A DNA stretch of 32,280 nucleotides from assembly GCF_016937615.1 (NCBI RefSeq), contig NZ_JAFHKI010000035.1, positions 1 through 32,280 on the forward strand, given 5' to 3'. Positions within the stretch are counted from its first letter, which is position 1; every line of letters begins with the position of its first letter. The DNA comes from Pseudomonas lactucae. GTDB taxonomy: Bacteria; Pseudomonadota; Gammaproteobacteria; Pseudomonadales; Pseudomonadaceae. The notes under the pieces are model-generated. The model did no database searches, was not told the origin of the DNA, and was given only the letters and a program-made list of their open reading frames with translations. The position numbers and the translations under genes are program-made. Positions 16,483 through 25,913 of this stretch are shown one piece after another.

Positions 16483-16502
16483 ATTGCCTGCCTAAAACCA
16501 GA

Positions 16503-16530
16503 AACCCCAACCAGTCACCCGGTTGGGGTT
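16503..16530 (-). terminator. Terminator of the glycine-zipper lipoprotein gene
   Basis: AACCCCAACC and GGTTGGGGTT form a perfect 10-bp stem with an 8-base loop, 21 bases beyond the stop at 16552. T-rich DNA follows on either side, so it may also act on the plus strand. Confidence 0.8.
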
Positions 16531-16551
16531 TTGTGTTTCTACAACCGACGT

Positions 16552-17016
16552 TTAGCGAGTAACGCGGCTGGTACCGTCAACCGTCATGATGCGCACGCGG
16601 TCGCCAATGCGGAAGATTTCATTTTCCTGCACAGCTTGTACGTAGGCGCGCATGCTGCCGTCGTCTTCGCGAACGGTGATTTCCACGCCTTGGGTACGGG
16701 TCAGGCCTTCTTCGGTAGCCGAACCCAACAAGCCGCCGGCGACGGCGCCGATCACAGCGGTCACGATACTGCCACGGCCACCGCCGATGGCACTGCCGCC
16801 CACGCCGCCAATGACTGCACCGGCCGCGCCGCCGATAGGGGTCTTGGTGCCTTCGATTTTCACCGGACGCAGGGATTCGATGGTACCCATGCGCACGGTC
16901 TGTACACGACGCGCTTCATCACGGGAATACGAGTCGCCGGTCAGACTCGAGGCGCAGCCACCCAACAGCAATGACAGGGTGGTAAAGCAGGCAACCAGTA
17001 AAACGGACTTACGCAT
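16552..17016 (-). CDS. Glycine-zipper (2TM) outer-membrane lipoprotein, SlyB-like
   Basis: This is a 154-residue lipoprotein of the SlyB/PcP family. The signal peptide ends in a lipobox LGGC with C21. The middle carries a glycine zipper rich in GxxxG (GGAAGAVIGGVGGSAIGGG and IGAVAGGLLGSATEEG, about residues 65-105), and the C-terminal domain binds as a small beta fold (GVEITVREDDGSMRAYVQA). Such proteins sit in the outer membrane and help keep it stable; SlyB-type genes often respond to Mg2+ or envelope stress. ATG at 17016 follows TTTGGAG; an upstream in-frame extension lacks the signal placement. It is monocistronic with its own terminator. Confidence 0.9.
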   Translation of the reverse strand: MRKSVLLVACFTTLSLLLGGCASSLTGDSYSRDEARRVQTVRMGTIESLRPVKIEGTKTPIGGAAGAVIGGVGGSAIGGGRGSIVTAVIGAVAGGLLGSATEEGLTRTQGVEITVREDDGSMRAYVQAVQENEIFRIGDRVRIMTVDGTSRVTR

Positions 17017-17173
17017 AGCATCAACTCCAAAGGACAGGTCTTCATTAAACGCCGCGGCTTGACGCCTGTCACGGCAAGCCCGGCAGAAAATTGCTTTCAT
17101 TCAGCCTTAGTACAGACTGCCAGCACTCAAAAAATCGACGAACGGTAGCATTCTTCTAATACCTAGGATGTTT

Positions 17174-17419
17174 ATGGATTACTTCATCATTGTAGTCACT
17201 ACGCTGGCCGGCCTGTATTTCCATGCTTGGATTTACCTGCGCATCAAACGCTGGGTGGACCGCGACCTCGCGCTGTCGATGGCCGGCGAGGATCCGCTCA
17301 AGCGCGCCTTCATGCTGCAACAGCTGGAGCAGGCGCGCGTCTTGAAAATCAAACGCGGGGACTTGACGAACTGGCTGAAGAACGCCGCGCAGCATTACAC
17401 ACCCGACGCCTCACAATAG
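17174..17419 (+). CDS. Small single-pass membrane protein of unknown function
   Basis: This 81-residue protein has one N-terminal membrane segment (MDYFIIVVTTLAGLYFHAWI, about residues 3-22) and a charged cytoplasmic tail with a helical LQQLEQARVLKIKRGDLTNWL part. The ATG at 17174 is preferred over the one at 17168 because AGGA lies five bases before it. It looks like a conserved Pseudomonas hypothetical protein found beside pdxH. Nothing in it shows a function. It converges with pdxH over a small inverted repeat (CCCGACG...CGTCGGG, 17402-17429). Confidence 0.8.
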   Translation: MDYFIIVVTTLAGLYFHAWIYLRIKRWVDRDLALSMAGEDPLKRAFMLQQLEQARVLKIKRGDLTNWLKNAAQHYTPDASQ

Positions 17420-17469
17420 AGACGTCGGGGTGAAGTGCATCATTCAGGTGAGGTGACGAAAGGTGCAGC

Positions 17470-18117
17470 TCAGGGCGCCAGGCGCTCACGGGTCCAGTCG
17501 GCCCCTTGCAAGCGGTAATTGAGGCGATCATGCAGGCGGCTGGCGCGGCCTTGCCAGAACTCGATGCGCTCCGGCAGCAGGCGATAGCCACCCCAATGCT
17601 CGGGGCAATCAGGCTGGGTATCGCTGAAACGCTGTTCGGTGGCCTTGAGCAGGTCTTGCAGTTCCTCACGATCACGAATGACCTGGCTCTGCGGCGACGC
17701 CCAAGCCCCAAGACGGCTGCCCAATGGACGGACCTGGAAATAAGCGTCCGATTCCTGCGGCGTGACTTTGACCACCCGCCCCTCGATACGCACCTGGCGC
17801 TCCAGGGTCGGCCAGAAAAACGTCATGGCCGCAAACGGCCGCGCCGCGAGCTGCTCGCCCTTGGCGCTCTGATAGTTGGTGAAGAAGGTAAAGCCCTGCG
17901 CATCCAGGCCCTTGAGCAACAGGATGCGACAGTGCGGGCGACCGTCCTGGTCGACCGTGGCCAGGGTCATGGCATTGGCCTCCACCGGTGGCTGCTCGGT
18001 TTTCACCGCATCGGCAAACCACTGGTGGAACAACGCAAACGGCTCATTCGGGGCCTGGGCCTCGCTCAAACCGTTCCGTGTGTAGTCACGGCGCATATCG
18101 GCCAGTGCCTGGGTCAT
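17470..18117 (-). CDS. pdxH: Pyridoxamine/pyridoxine 5'-phosphate oxidase
   Basis: This FMN enzyme oxidises pyridoxamine- or pyridoxine-5'-phosphate to pyridoxal 5'-phosphate, the last step of vitamin B6 synthesis and salvage. The 215 residues match the usual size of 210-220. Motifs are [11 protein letters not shown] at the N-terminus, [22 protein letters not shown] for FMN binding, [26 protein letters not shown], and the C-terminal [17 protein letters not shown] active-site signature. It may be cotranscribed after the OmpA-type gene only by read-through, as that gene is upstream on the same strand (27-base gap). Confidence 0.97.
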   Translation of the reverse strand: MTQALADMRRDYTRNGLSEAQAPNEPFALFHQWFADAVKTEQPPVEANAMTLATVDQDGRPHCRILLLKGLDAQGFTFFTNYQSAKGEQLAARPFAAMTFFWPTLERQVRIEGRVVKVTPQESDAYFQVRPLGSRLGAWASPQSQVIRDREELQDLLKATEQRFSDTQPDCPEHWGGYRLLPERIEFWQGRASRLHDRLNYRLQGADWTRERLAP

Positions 18118-18144
18118 GCGGCTGTATCCTTCTGGTTCAGCAGG

Positions 18145-19290
18145 TCAGTTTTTTGCCTGGTCGTTCGCCGGTGCATCGGCCTTGGCTTTAGCCGGTGCGG
18201 TTTTCTTCGCGGCTGGCTTGGCCGGGGCTTTCTTGGCGGCTGGCTTGGCAGCAGCTTTCTTGGTGCTTGCCTTGCCGGCAGCCGCCTTTTTAGCCGGGGC
18301 CTTAGCGGCCGGTGCCGGGGCAGGCACATTCTGCACGGCGACCATCTCAGCTACGGGCGGGGTCTTGCCCGAGTTGTACTTGCTCAGCAACGCCAACATA
18401 GTTGTACGCTGAGTGAACATAATTTCCATGCGACGATTCAGCGCACGGCCCTGGTTACTGTCGTTGGCCGCACGTGGCATCAGGTCACCCATGCCGCGCA
18501 GCATCAGACGGTCTTGCTTCAGGCCGCTGAGACTGAAGATCGAGGCGATCGATTGTGCACGCTCCTTGGTCAACGCCTGGCTGGCCGGCGCGGTGCCGGT
18601 GGCGTCAACGTGGCCCAACACCAGAACGGCGGTCTTGGGGTCGGCTTCAACAGCCTTGGCCACGCGGGTGAATGGGCCGAGAGTGACCGGCAGCAGCATC
18701 GCGGGACGTTTCGGGTTGTAGGAACCGTCTACCGGCGCAATCACCACCAGGACGTTGTCGCGACGCTCAAGTTGCAGGTTGCTGTCCTTGATGGCGGCAC
18801 GCAGGCGCGGCTCATAGTCGTCCAGCCAGGCCTGGGTGATTTTTGGATCGGGCATCGGCACGCTGGTCACGTCGACCTTGGCCAATGGCTTGGGTTTGCT
18901 TTCGAACGGCCACCACCAGTGAGCTTCAGTCTCGTTTTTGGCAACCGCAGGGGCCGGGTCGGCAGCCTTGAGATCGGCTTTCAGGTCAGCCTTGGCGTCA
19001 GCGGCCTTTTCGTCGGCGCTTTTGGAACCGAACGGCCACCAGCTGGAACCCGTGTCGGTCTTGGCTGCCGGCGCCGGCGCAGCGGCTACGGCTGCAGGCG
19101 CGACAGGCGTGGCGCCAGCGGCGGGTTTGGCGTCCGGCTTGGCGTCGGTTTGGCTCACTGCGTCCTTGGTGGCGGTTTTATCAGATCCAAATGACCACCA
19201 ATGCCCACCCTCGGCATCATTTTGTGGCGTTTGTGCGCAGCCGGTCATAGTGAGGCAAAGGGCCAGGGCCAAGGACTTGTTCGATAACAT
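18145..19290 (-). CDS. OmpA-family lipoprotein with WW-repeat linker and histone-like tail
   Basis: This is a 381-residue envelope lipoprotein. The lipobox is TMTGC with C18. Three copies of an aromatic motif follow, HWWSFGS (30-36), SWWPFGS (83-89) and WWWPFES (125-131), joined by Ala/Lys/Asp/Pro-rich linkers. An OmpA C-terminal peptidoglycan-binding domain follows at about 215-305, with GHVDATG in place of the common GHTDxxG and NQGRALNRRMEIMF at its end. The last 54 residues (328-381) are almost only Ala, Lys and Pro, with AKPAAKK repeats, like a histone H1 or AlgP tail. The domain should tie the outer membrane to the cell wall; the tail's role is unknown. Recalled synteny: the same gene precedes pdxH in P. 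aeruginosa. Confidence 0.9.
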   Translation of the reverse strand: MLSNKSLALALCLTMTGCAQTPQNDAEGGHWWSFGSDKTATKDAVSQTDAKPDAKPAAGATPVAPAAVAAAPAPAAKTDTGSSWWPFGSKSADEKAADAKADLKADLKAADPAPAVAKNETEAHWWWPFESKPKPLAKVDVTSVPMPDPKITQAWLDDYEPRLRAAIKDSNLQLERRDNVLVVIAPVDGSYNPKRPAMLLPVTLGPFTRVAKAVEADPKTAVLVLGHVDATGTAPASQALTKERAQSIASIFSLSGLKQDRLMLRGMGDLMPRAANDSNQGRALNRRMEIMFTQRTTMLALLSKYNSGKTPPVAEMVAVQNVPAPAPAAKAPAKKAAAGKASTKKAAAKPAAKKAPAKPAAKKTAPAKAKADAPANDQAKN

Positions 19291-19433
19291 GAGATATCCA
19301 CAAAATGAGAAAAGATACGGGGGTCTGGATGACCCGTTAAACAGACGCTTACAGAACTTTAAAGTTACAAAATTGTGTTCAGCCTCTTCTTATAGTTGCC
19401 TTTGTAACAAAAAATTGTGAAACAGCAAGGGGT

Positions 19434-20618
19434 TTACAGACAACCGGCCAATATTCCGACCAACTTCTGCGCGCGCGGGTCCATAAGTACGTAAGGGCCC
19501 AGCGTATTAGTCACGAACCCAAAGGCTACATCATGTTCAGGATCGGCAAAGCCGACCGAGCCACCAGCGCCCGGATGCCCGAAAGCACGCGGGCCAAGGC
19601 CGAAGGTGGCGTTGGGTAAATCCGGTTGATCCAACATGCAGCCGAGGCCGAAACGGGTTTGCGTCAATAATGTTTTATCCGGGCCGATACTGTGTTCGCG
19701 GGTCAACTCTTCAAGCATGTCCGCTTCCAGCAAACTACCGTCCAATAAACCACTATAAAAACCGGCCAGGCTGCGCGCATTGCCGTGACCATTTGCCGCC
19801 GGCTGCTGCATGCGTCGCCATTCGGGTTTGTTAGTACTGGTCAGAATAGACGGCGGATTGGCAAATGCCCGCGTGGTCATTGCAGTCGGTTCACGCATCA
19901 TTACTTGCAACAACCGTTGTGCGGCTTCATCGCCCATATTGCCTTTGCTGCGCGCTATATGAGCCACGCGATAAAACTCTTCATCCGCCAGGCCCACATG
20001 AAAGTCCAGCCCAAGTGGCCGCGCCACCCGCGCCACAATCGACTCACCCGGCCCACGTCCGTCGGCGCGGCGCAGCAATTCGCCGACCAGCCAGCCATAG
20101 GTGATGGCCTCGTAGCCATGGCCCTGGCCCGGCGTCCACCACGGCGCTTCGGCGGCCAGGGTGTCAACCATCCGTTGCCAGTCATACAGGGCTTCGGCAG
20201 GCAGCATCTCGCGGATCGCCGGCAACCCGGCCTGATGGCAGAGCAACTGGCGCAGGGTGATGGTTTCCTTGCCGGCTGCCGCGAATGCCGGCCAATACCT
20301 GGCCACGGGCGTGTCCAGTTGCAACTTGCCCTCGGCCACCAATTGCAGGGCCGTGACGGCAGTGAAGGTCTTGGTGCAGGAGAACAGGTTGACGATGGTA
20401 TCGCTGTGCCAGGCTTCGGCGCCGTCCTTGTCGGCGGTGCCGGCCCACAGGTCGACCACGGTTTCGCCGCCGATCTGGATGCAAAGCCCGGCGCCACGTT
20501 CCTGCGGGTCATCGAACAACGCGGCAAACGCTTCGCGTACCGCTTCGAACTGTAGTTCGTAATGACCCTGAATCTGCACCTGAGCGACCTCGAAAACGCC
20601 ATGAAAAGTGGCGGTCAT
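19434..20618 (-). CDS. Serine hydrolase / esterase of the beta-lactamase-like class (family VIII type)
   Basis: This is a 394-residue cytoplasmic serine hydrolase with the penicillin-binding-protein fold. The nucleophile motif S-x-x-K is SCTKT in FSCTKTFTAVTALQLV near residue 78, and the tyrosine motif is HGYEAITYGWLVGELLRR near 180. The C-terminal FGHPGAGGSVGFADPE resembles the third motif. It has no signal peptide. These enzymes usually cleave short-chain esters; the natural substrate is unknown. ATG at 20618 follows GGAACA; an in-frame TTG at 20660 would add 14 residues. It starts 43 bases after the agarase-like gene ends, so the two may form an operon. Confidence 0.9.
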   Translation of the reverse strand: MTATFHGVFEVAQVQIQGHYELQFEAVREAFAALFDDPQERGAGLCIQIGGETVVDLWAGTADKDGAEAWHSDTIVNLFSCTKTFTAVTALQLVAEGKLQLDTPVARYWPAFAAAGKETITLRQLLCHQAGLPAIREMLPAEALYDWQRMVDTLAAEAPWWTPGQGHGYEAITYGWLVGELLRRADGRGPGESIVARVARPLGLDFHVGLADEEFYRVAHIARSKGNMGDEAAQRLLQVMMREPTAMTTRAFANPPSILTSTNKPEWRRMQQPAANGHGNARSLAGFYSGLLDGSLLEADMLEELTREHSIGPDKTLLTQTRFGLGCMLDQPDLPNATFGLGPRAFGHPGAGGSVGFADPEHDVAFGFVTNTLGPYVLMDPRAQKLVGILAGCL

Positions 20619-20660
20619 TGTTCCAGCCCTTGTGGCTTTTGTGAACCCGTCAACGCTCAA

Positions 20661-22957
20661 TCAATGACCATTACCCGAATGCCCACCGGCATGCCCGGCG
20701 CCCTGCCCCGAACCTTTGCCGGCATGCCCGGGTTTGCCGCCTTCGCGTTCACGCACCTCGTCGTCCGGCTTGGCCTTTTGCGCCTCCTTGCCCAACTGAT
20801 CGACCGCCTCCAGGTTGCTTTTGCGCACATTCTCGACAAACCCCTGGAACGGCATATCGGTAATGCCCACCAGGCCGAAGTGGCCGTTTTCGCCGTCCAG
20901 TAAGCGACCGGTCACCGGCTGATCCAGGTATTGAAACCAATGCACGCCGACAATCGACGGTTCGGCCATGGCTTGCTTGAGAAAGCTGGCATACGCCGCG
21001 CCGCGATCCTCTTCACGCGCCAACTGGGTCACACCGCCCCAGAACGGCCCTCGGTCGGCGGAGCCGAAGTTGAACTCGGTGATCAGCACCGGTTTGTCCA
21101 GCGCCCGCAACGCGGCGAAGTCATAACCGTCCTGCGGCTTGAGGGTGTACATGTTGAAGCTCAGCACGTCGCAATATTGCGCGCAGGATGCCACCGCTTC
21201 CGGCGTGCTGACGGCATAGCGGCCGCCCAACAACAGCTGGTTGGGCGCGTGCCATTTGAGCGAGTCGGAAATGGTCTTGAAGTAGGCGTCGGCAAAGGTC
21301 TTCTGGAAGTACTTGAAGTCCGCTTCGATTTCCGGATGTTCGGGGTTGGGCATCGGCGGCTCGAAGCCTGGGTCTTCCATCAGCTCCCAGCCGGTCAACT
21401 GGATACCCCAGGCTTTCGATAGCCCCTCCTCGTTACGGTACTTGTCGCGCAGTTGCTTGAGGAACGCGCGTTTGGCCGGCACGTCGGTGGTCATGCGCAG
21501 TGTGCCGTAGGCCAAGGCGTAGCGGGATTTGGCATCATCACCCGGACCGGCCCAGGCCAATTCGTTATCGGCGAAGAAACCGATCAACCACGGATCGTCG
21601 CGGTGATCGCGGGCGGCAATGGCCACGGCGCGCTCAGTGGCCATGGCGAAGCGCGGGTCGAACGGGTCGGGCATGCCGCCCCACCAGTCGGTGCCGGTGC
21701 TGATGCTGGCGTAATCGCCGACGATCGACAGCGGCAGGGTGTACGGCACGCGGTCGGCGGCGGCCAGAGCGTCGTCGCTCCAATTGCCTACCGTGTTGAA
21801 ACCCCAGGCCTGCAGGCGGTCGAGGGTATGCGCGACCCAACGTTTCTGGTCGAAGCCTTCACCACCATAGGTTCGCTGCAGGTTGGCGCCGTAGAAATCG
21901 TACCAGCGCCCGGCACCAAAACTACGTCCTTCGCCCGCGCCATTACCGCTGCGGTTGTCGCCGCTGCCGTAGTACTTGTCAAAGGGCTCACCGGCCTTGG
22001 GCAGCGCGGCAAACATCCACTCACGCCCGGCGACGTAGGTCTGGCTGTTGTCCGGGGCCACGGTATTGACGCCCAGGGAGTAGAACGGATGGCCCAGCGG
22101 AGTCACCAGGTACCAGCGACCGTCGCGTTTTTCGGTGCGGAAAAACCCGCTGGCCTTGAACGCCGGGCCTTTGTTCCAGCCGCCGTATTGATCCAGTGAG
22201 GATTTGTCCCGCGTGGCCAGCCAGCCTTGGAGCTGAGTCTGTTCCTTGGCCGCGGCGCCTTGAGCTGCTCGTCACTGCTGACCTTCTCCGGCCAGCGCGC
22301 ACGGGTGGATTGACCATAGGCATCCACCAGTTCGCTGTAGGCAGCCTTGAGCACCGGTTCGCTGTCCTGCACGCCAAAGCGCTCCAGCAGGATGCTTTGC
22401 GCCGCGTTGGGCTTGAGCATCGACAAAGTCACCGAAACCACCTGGCTGCGGTCGATGTCCCCGGCACTTGCGGCCAGCAACACTCGCTGCCCCTCGACGG
22501 TGATCGGCATCGGCGGGCCGGCCTTCATGCCCTGGCTCAGCGGCGAGTTCGCTTGCAGAGGGATCAACAGGGTCTGGGCAGGGCCGGCCGGCAGGTCGAT
22601 GCGGCTGACCAGTGTCTTGCCGTCACTGCTCTGCACTTTGACGTAGAGGGTCAGCGCCCAGTCCATGGCGCTCTGGATGCGCAGGCTCATGGCGCCCGAC
22701 TGTGACCAGTCCCACACGCCGTTTTGCGGACTGAGCACCAGGCTCGGCTCGGCAGCCGGGTTGAACGTGATGCGGCGCAGTACCTCGCCCTCCGCGGTTT
22801 GTTCGGCGTTGTATTGCGGCAGGCTGGCGTCCTGGGTCGCCACCTTGACCACATCGGCCGGACGGACAAAGTTGAACAGTGTCTGTTGCCCGGCTGGCGC
22901 GGCCATCAAGGGCGTAGCGAACAACAGGGCAAAAAGGGCGGGCAGCGTGCGAATCAT
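20661..22957 (-). pseudogene. Agarase-like glycoside hydrolase, one frameshift
   Basis: This is a secreted glycosidase of the GH50/GH42-like agarase group. The N-terminal part begins with a signal peptide (MIRTLPALFALLFATPLMAA) and a jelly-roll-like domain to about residue 235. The frame then shifts at about 22256: GCGCCGCGG stands where GCGGCCGCGG is expected, and the protein continues KEQTQLQGWLATRDKSSLDQ. With the base restored, the length is 765 residues. The barrel has the acid/base Glu in FFADNELAW (about 466) and the nucleophile in ITEFNFGS (about 628). The C-terminal tail is Gly/His-rich. As written, the catalytic domain is out of frame. It is probably cotranscribed with the esterase. 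Its substrate may be a Pseudomonas polysaccharide rather than agar. Confidence 0.85.
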
Positions 22958-23045
22958 ACGAGCAAGGTTCTCCCAGACGGCCGGTGAATGGCCTGATGAA
23001 ATACATGAGATAGACCACGGAGTGGGCGAATCCGCCCACGGTGGC

Positions 23046-25190
23046 TTAAGAAATTTCGCGCCTGAAGGGAGGCAAGGCATTAAGGATGGCTTTGCCATAG
23101 CGCTGAGTGACCAAACGGCGATCGAGCAAGGTGATGGTGCCGCGGTCTTCTTCGGTACGCAGCAAGCGCCCGCAGGCCTGCACCAGCTTCAGGGAAGCAT
23201 CCGGCACCGAGATTTCCATGAATGGGTTACCGCCCCGCGCCTCGATCCACTCGGCCAACGCCGCCTCAACGGGGTCGTCCGGTACCGAGAACGGGATCTT
23301 GGCGATCACCACGTGCTCGCAGTAGGCACCGGGCAAGTCGACGCCTTCGGCAAAACTCGCCAGGCCGAATAGCACGCTGGAATCGCCACCGTCCACCCGA
23401 GCCTTGTGCTTGTTCAGGGTTTCCTGCTTGGACAGGTTGCCCTGGATAAACACCTGCTTGCGCCAGTCGCGGTCGAGACCATCGAACACGTCCTGCATCT
23501 GCTTGCGCGAGGAGAACAGCACCAGGGTGCCGCGCGAACCTTCCACCAGCTCCGGCAGGTCACGGATGATCGCCGCGGTGTGTGCCGCTGCGTCCCGTGG
23601 ATCGGCCTTGAGATCGGGCACCCGCAGCACGCCGGCATCCGCATGGTGGAAGGGACTCGGCACTACCGCAGTGACGGCTTTTTTCGGCAACCCGGCGCGC
23701 ATGCGGAAGCGATCGAAGGTGCCCAGGGCGGTCAGCGTGGCGGAAGTCACCAGGCAGCCGTAAGCCACGTTCCACAGGTTGCGGCGCAGCATTTCGGCGG
23801 CGAGAATCGGGCTGGCGTTGACCTCGATATCAAACAACGCACCGCTTTCCGACAGGGTCAGCCAACGGGCCATGGGCGGGTTGTCTTCCGGGTCTTCGAC
23901 GGTAAAGGCGGTCCACAACTCCCAGTTGCCCTGGGCGCGGGACAACAGGCTGCCGAACAGCGGGTACCATTCTTCGGCCTGGTTGCTGGCGATACCGATA
24001 TTGACTTCGCCATCCATGCCTTCCTTGAGCAGGTCGGTCAGGCGGGTGAACAAGTCGGTCAGGCGCGAAAAACCTTTCTTCAGCTCGATGCCCATTTCGC
24101 GCATATGCTCGGGAATCATCCCGCCGACAAACCGGTGGCGGGGCCGCTCACGGCCTTCGACGTCTTCGCCGGGCTTGAAGTCGGCGACCTGTTCGCAGGC
24201 GCTGAACATGAACTGCTGCTGGGTCTTGATCTCCCGCGCCAGCTCCGGCACTTGCTCGATCAGCTTGCCCAGATCGCCGGGCAACGGGTGCTGGGCCAGC
24301 AATTTGGTGAGGTTCTTGGCGGTGGACTCCAGCCAATCGGCAGTGGAGCGCAGGCGGGTGTAATGGGCAAAGTGGCCGATGGCCTTGTCCGGCAGGTGGT
24401 GACCCTCGTCGAAGACATAGAGGGTGTCACGCGGGTCGGGCAGCACAGCACCGCCGCCCAGGGCCAGGTCGGCCAACACCATGTCGTGGTTAGTGACGAT
24501 CACGTCGACCTTGCCCATGCCTTCGCGCGCCTTGTAGAACGCGCACTGGCCGAAGTTGGGGCAATGACGGTTGGTGCATTGGCTGTGGTCGGTGGTCAGG
24601 CGCGCCCAATCGGCGTCTTCCAGGGCCGTGGGCCAGCTGTCGCGATCGCCGTCCCATTTGTTGCCGGCCAGTTTCTCGATCATGCTGGTAAACAGCTTCT
24701 GGCTGACTTCATCAACCTCGATTTTGAAGCCTTCTTCTTCGAACAGCGACGCCGTGGCGGTTTGCGCGTGGCCTTCCTGCAACAGCACGTCGAGTTTGGA
24801 CAGGCACATGTAGCGGCCACGGCCCTTGGCCAGGGCGAAGGTGAAGTTCAGGCCGCTATTGCGCATCAGGTCGGGCAAGTCTTTGTAGACGATCTGCTCC
24901 TGCAGGGCGACGGTGGCGGTGGCGATCACCAGGCGCTTGCCGGCGGCCTTGGCGGTGGGGATCGCCGCCAGGCTGTAGGCCACGGTCTTGCCGGTGCCGG
25001 TGCCGGCTTCGACGGCCACGACCGCAGGCTCACCGTCGCGGCGGCCTTCGTCGTCGGTGTCGATATCACCGAGGACCTTGGCCACTTCGGCGATCATCAG
25101 GCGTTGGCCGTAGCGCGGTTTCAAGCCCTTGGCTTCGAGAAAACGCGAATAGGCGCCCTGGATCGTGGTTTTGAGTTCAGTGCTGATCAT
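23046..25190 (-). CDS. dinG: ATP-dependent DNA helicase DinG
   Basis: This is a superfamily 2, XPD-like 5'-3' helicase that resolves R-loops, D-loops and other DNA structures. The 714 residues match the E. coli protein (716). Walker A is GTGTGKT at 63-69, the DEAH-box variant is DEGH at 261-264, and four cysteines for the iron-sulphur cluster are at 129, 205, 210 and 216. The C-terminal helicase half has FGLASFAEGVDLPG and QACGRLLRTEEDRG. ATG at 25190. It is upstream of the agarase-like gene on the same strand, separated by 88 bases. No SOS box was recognised upstream. Confidence 0.96.
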   Translation of the reverse strand: MISTELKTTIQGAYSRFLEAKGLKPRYGQRLMIAEVAKVLGDIDTDDEGRRDGEPAVVAVEAGTGTGKTVAYSLAAIPTAKAAGKRLVIATATVALQEQIVYKDLPDLMRNSGLNFTFALAKGRGRYMCLSKLDVLLQEGHAQTATASLFEEEGFKIEVDEVSQKLFTSMIEKLAGNKWDGDRDSWPTALEDADWARLTTDHSQCTNRHCPNFGQCAFYKAREGMGKVDVIVTNHDMVLADLALGGGAVLPDPRDTLYVFDEGHHLPDKAIGHFAHYTRLRSTADWLESTAKNLTKLLAQHPLPGDLGKLIEQVPELAREIKTQQQFMFSACEQVADFKPGEDVEGRERPRHRFVGGMIPEHMREMGIELKKGFSRLTDLFTRLTDLLKEGMDGEVNIGIASNQAEEWYPLFGSLLSRAQGNWELWTAFTVEDPEDNPPMARWLTLSESGALFDIEVNASPILAAEMLRRNLWNVAYGCLVTSATLTALGTFDRFRMRAGLPKKAVTAVVPSPFHHADAGVLRVPDLKADPRDAAAHTAAIIRDLPELVEGSRGTLVLFSSRKQMQDVFDGLDRDWRKQVFIQGNLSKQETLNKHKARVDGGDSSVLFGLASFAEGVDLPGAYCEHVVIAKIPFSVPDDPVEAALAEWIEARGGNPFMEISVPDASLKLVQACGRLLRTEEDRGTITLLDRRLVTQRYGKAILNALPPFRREIS

Positions 25191-25289
25191 GAATAGTCGG
25201 GCGCAAAAAACGCTGGATAAATTTTCAGTGGTTCGGATCGGCCGCTATCATACCCCGCTAATTAATCCCGCGCAGAACGGAGTACCACA

Positions 25290-25754
25290 ATGACCGCGTT
25301 TAGCCTCGCCTACACCCTGCATGTATTGGCCGCCCTGATCTGGGTCGGCGGTATGTTTTTCGCCTGGATGATCCTGCGCCCCGCCGCTGTGGCGGCACTT
25401 GAGGGCCCTGCACGGCTCACGCTGTGGGCAAATGTGTTTCAACGTTTTTTTGTATGGGTGTGGGTCGCCGTGCTGATTTTGCCGATCAGCGGTGTAGGCC
25501 TGTTGCAGCTGCGCTTCAACGGGTTTGAGACGGCGCCGCGCTACGTGCAGGTGATGATGGGCTTGTATCTGGTGATGACGGCATTGTTTATCCGCATCCA
25601 GGCGCTGAAGTTTCCAGAGTTGAAGGCCGCGGTGGCGGCTAAGGATTGGCCGGCGGGCGCGGCAACGCTGGGGCAGATTCGCAGGCTGGTGGGGATTAAC
25701 CTGATTGTGGGGTTGTTGGTGGTGGCGATTGCTTCGGCTCGACCGATGTTTTGA
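25290..25754 (+). CDS. CopD family inner-membrane protein
   Basis: This is a 154-residue membrane protein with about four helices (near 5-30, 55-72, 88-105 and 132-150). The pattern LAYTLHVLAALIWVGGMFFAWMILRPAA is typical of the CopD/YcnJ domain, with a His and Trp in the first helix. CopD proteins are linked to copper handling, though single-domain members like this one are of uncertain role. CGGAG lies before the ATG at 25290. It is divergent from dinG. A link with the bufferin system 17 kb away is not shown by the sequence. Confidence 0.85.
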   Translation: MTAFSLAYTLHVLAALIWVGGMFFAWMILRPAAVAALEGPARLTLWANVFQRFFVWVWVAVLILPISGVGLLQLRFNGFETAPRYVQVMMGLYLVMTALFIRIQALKFPELKAAVAAKDWPAGAATLGQIRRLVGINLIVGLLVVAIASARPMF

Positions 25755-25839
25755 GCGCCTCATCGCAGCATGGGTATCCACACAACTTCCGCTGAGCGAA
25801 AAATCCACGGCCAATGGGCTGTTGTGATGAGTGGGCAAC

Positions 25840-25898
25840 TCCTGCTCCCACTTTTGAAATGCATTCCAAGTGTGGGAGCAGGGCTTGCCCGCGATGGC
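25840..25898. repeat. REP doublet (GTGGGAGC type)
   Basis: CCTGCTCCCACTT (25841-25853) and AAGTGTGGGAGCAGG (25868-25882) form an inverted pair with a two-base bulge. The right copy runs on as GGCTTGCCCGCGATGG. This is the Pseudomonas REPIN type, in the gap between two convergent genes. Confidence 0.75.
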
Positions 25899-25913
25899 GT
25901 CAGAGCAGGCGAT

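Noticed and set aside
17506..19194. 562-residue plus-strand open frame across pdxH and the OmpA gene
   Set aside because: It is antisense to two clear genes, has no ribosome site, and its composition is that of a high-GC shadow.
23406..25196. 596-residue plus-strand open frame opposite dinG
   Set aside because: It is fully antisense to DinG, which has all its motifs. Long antisense frames are common at this GC content.
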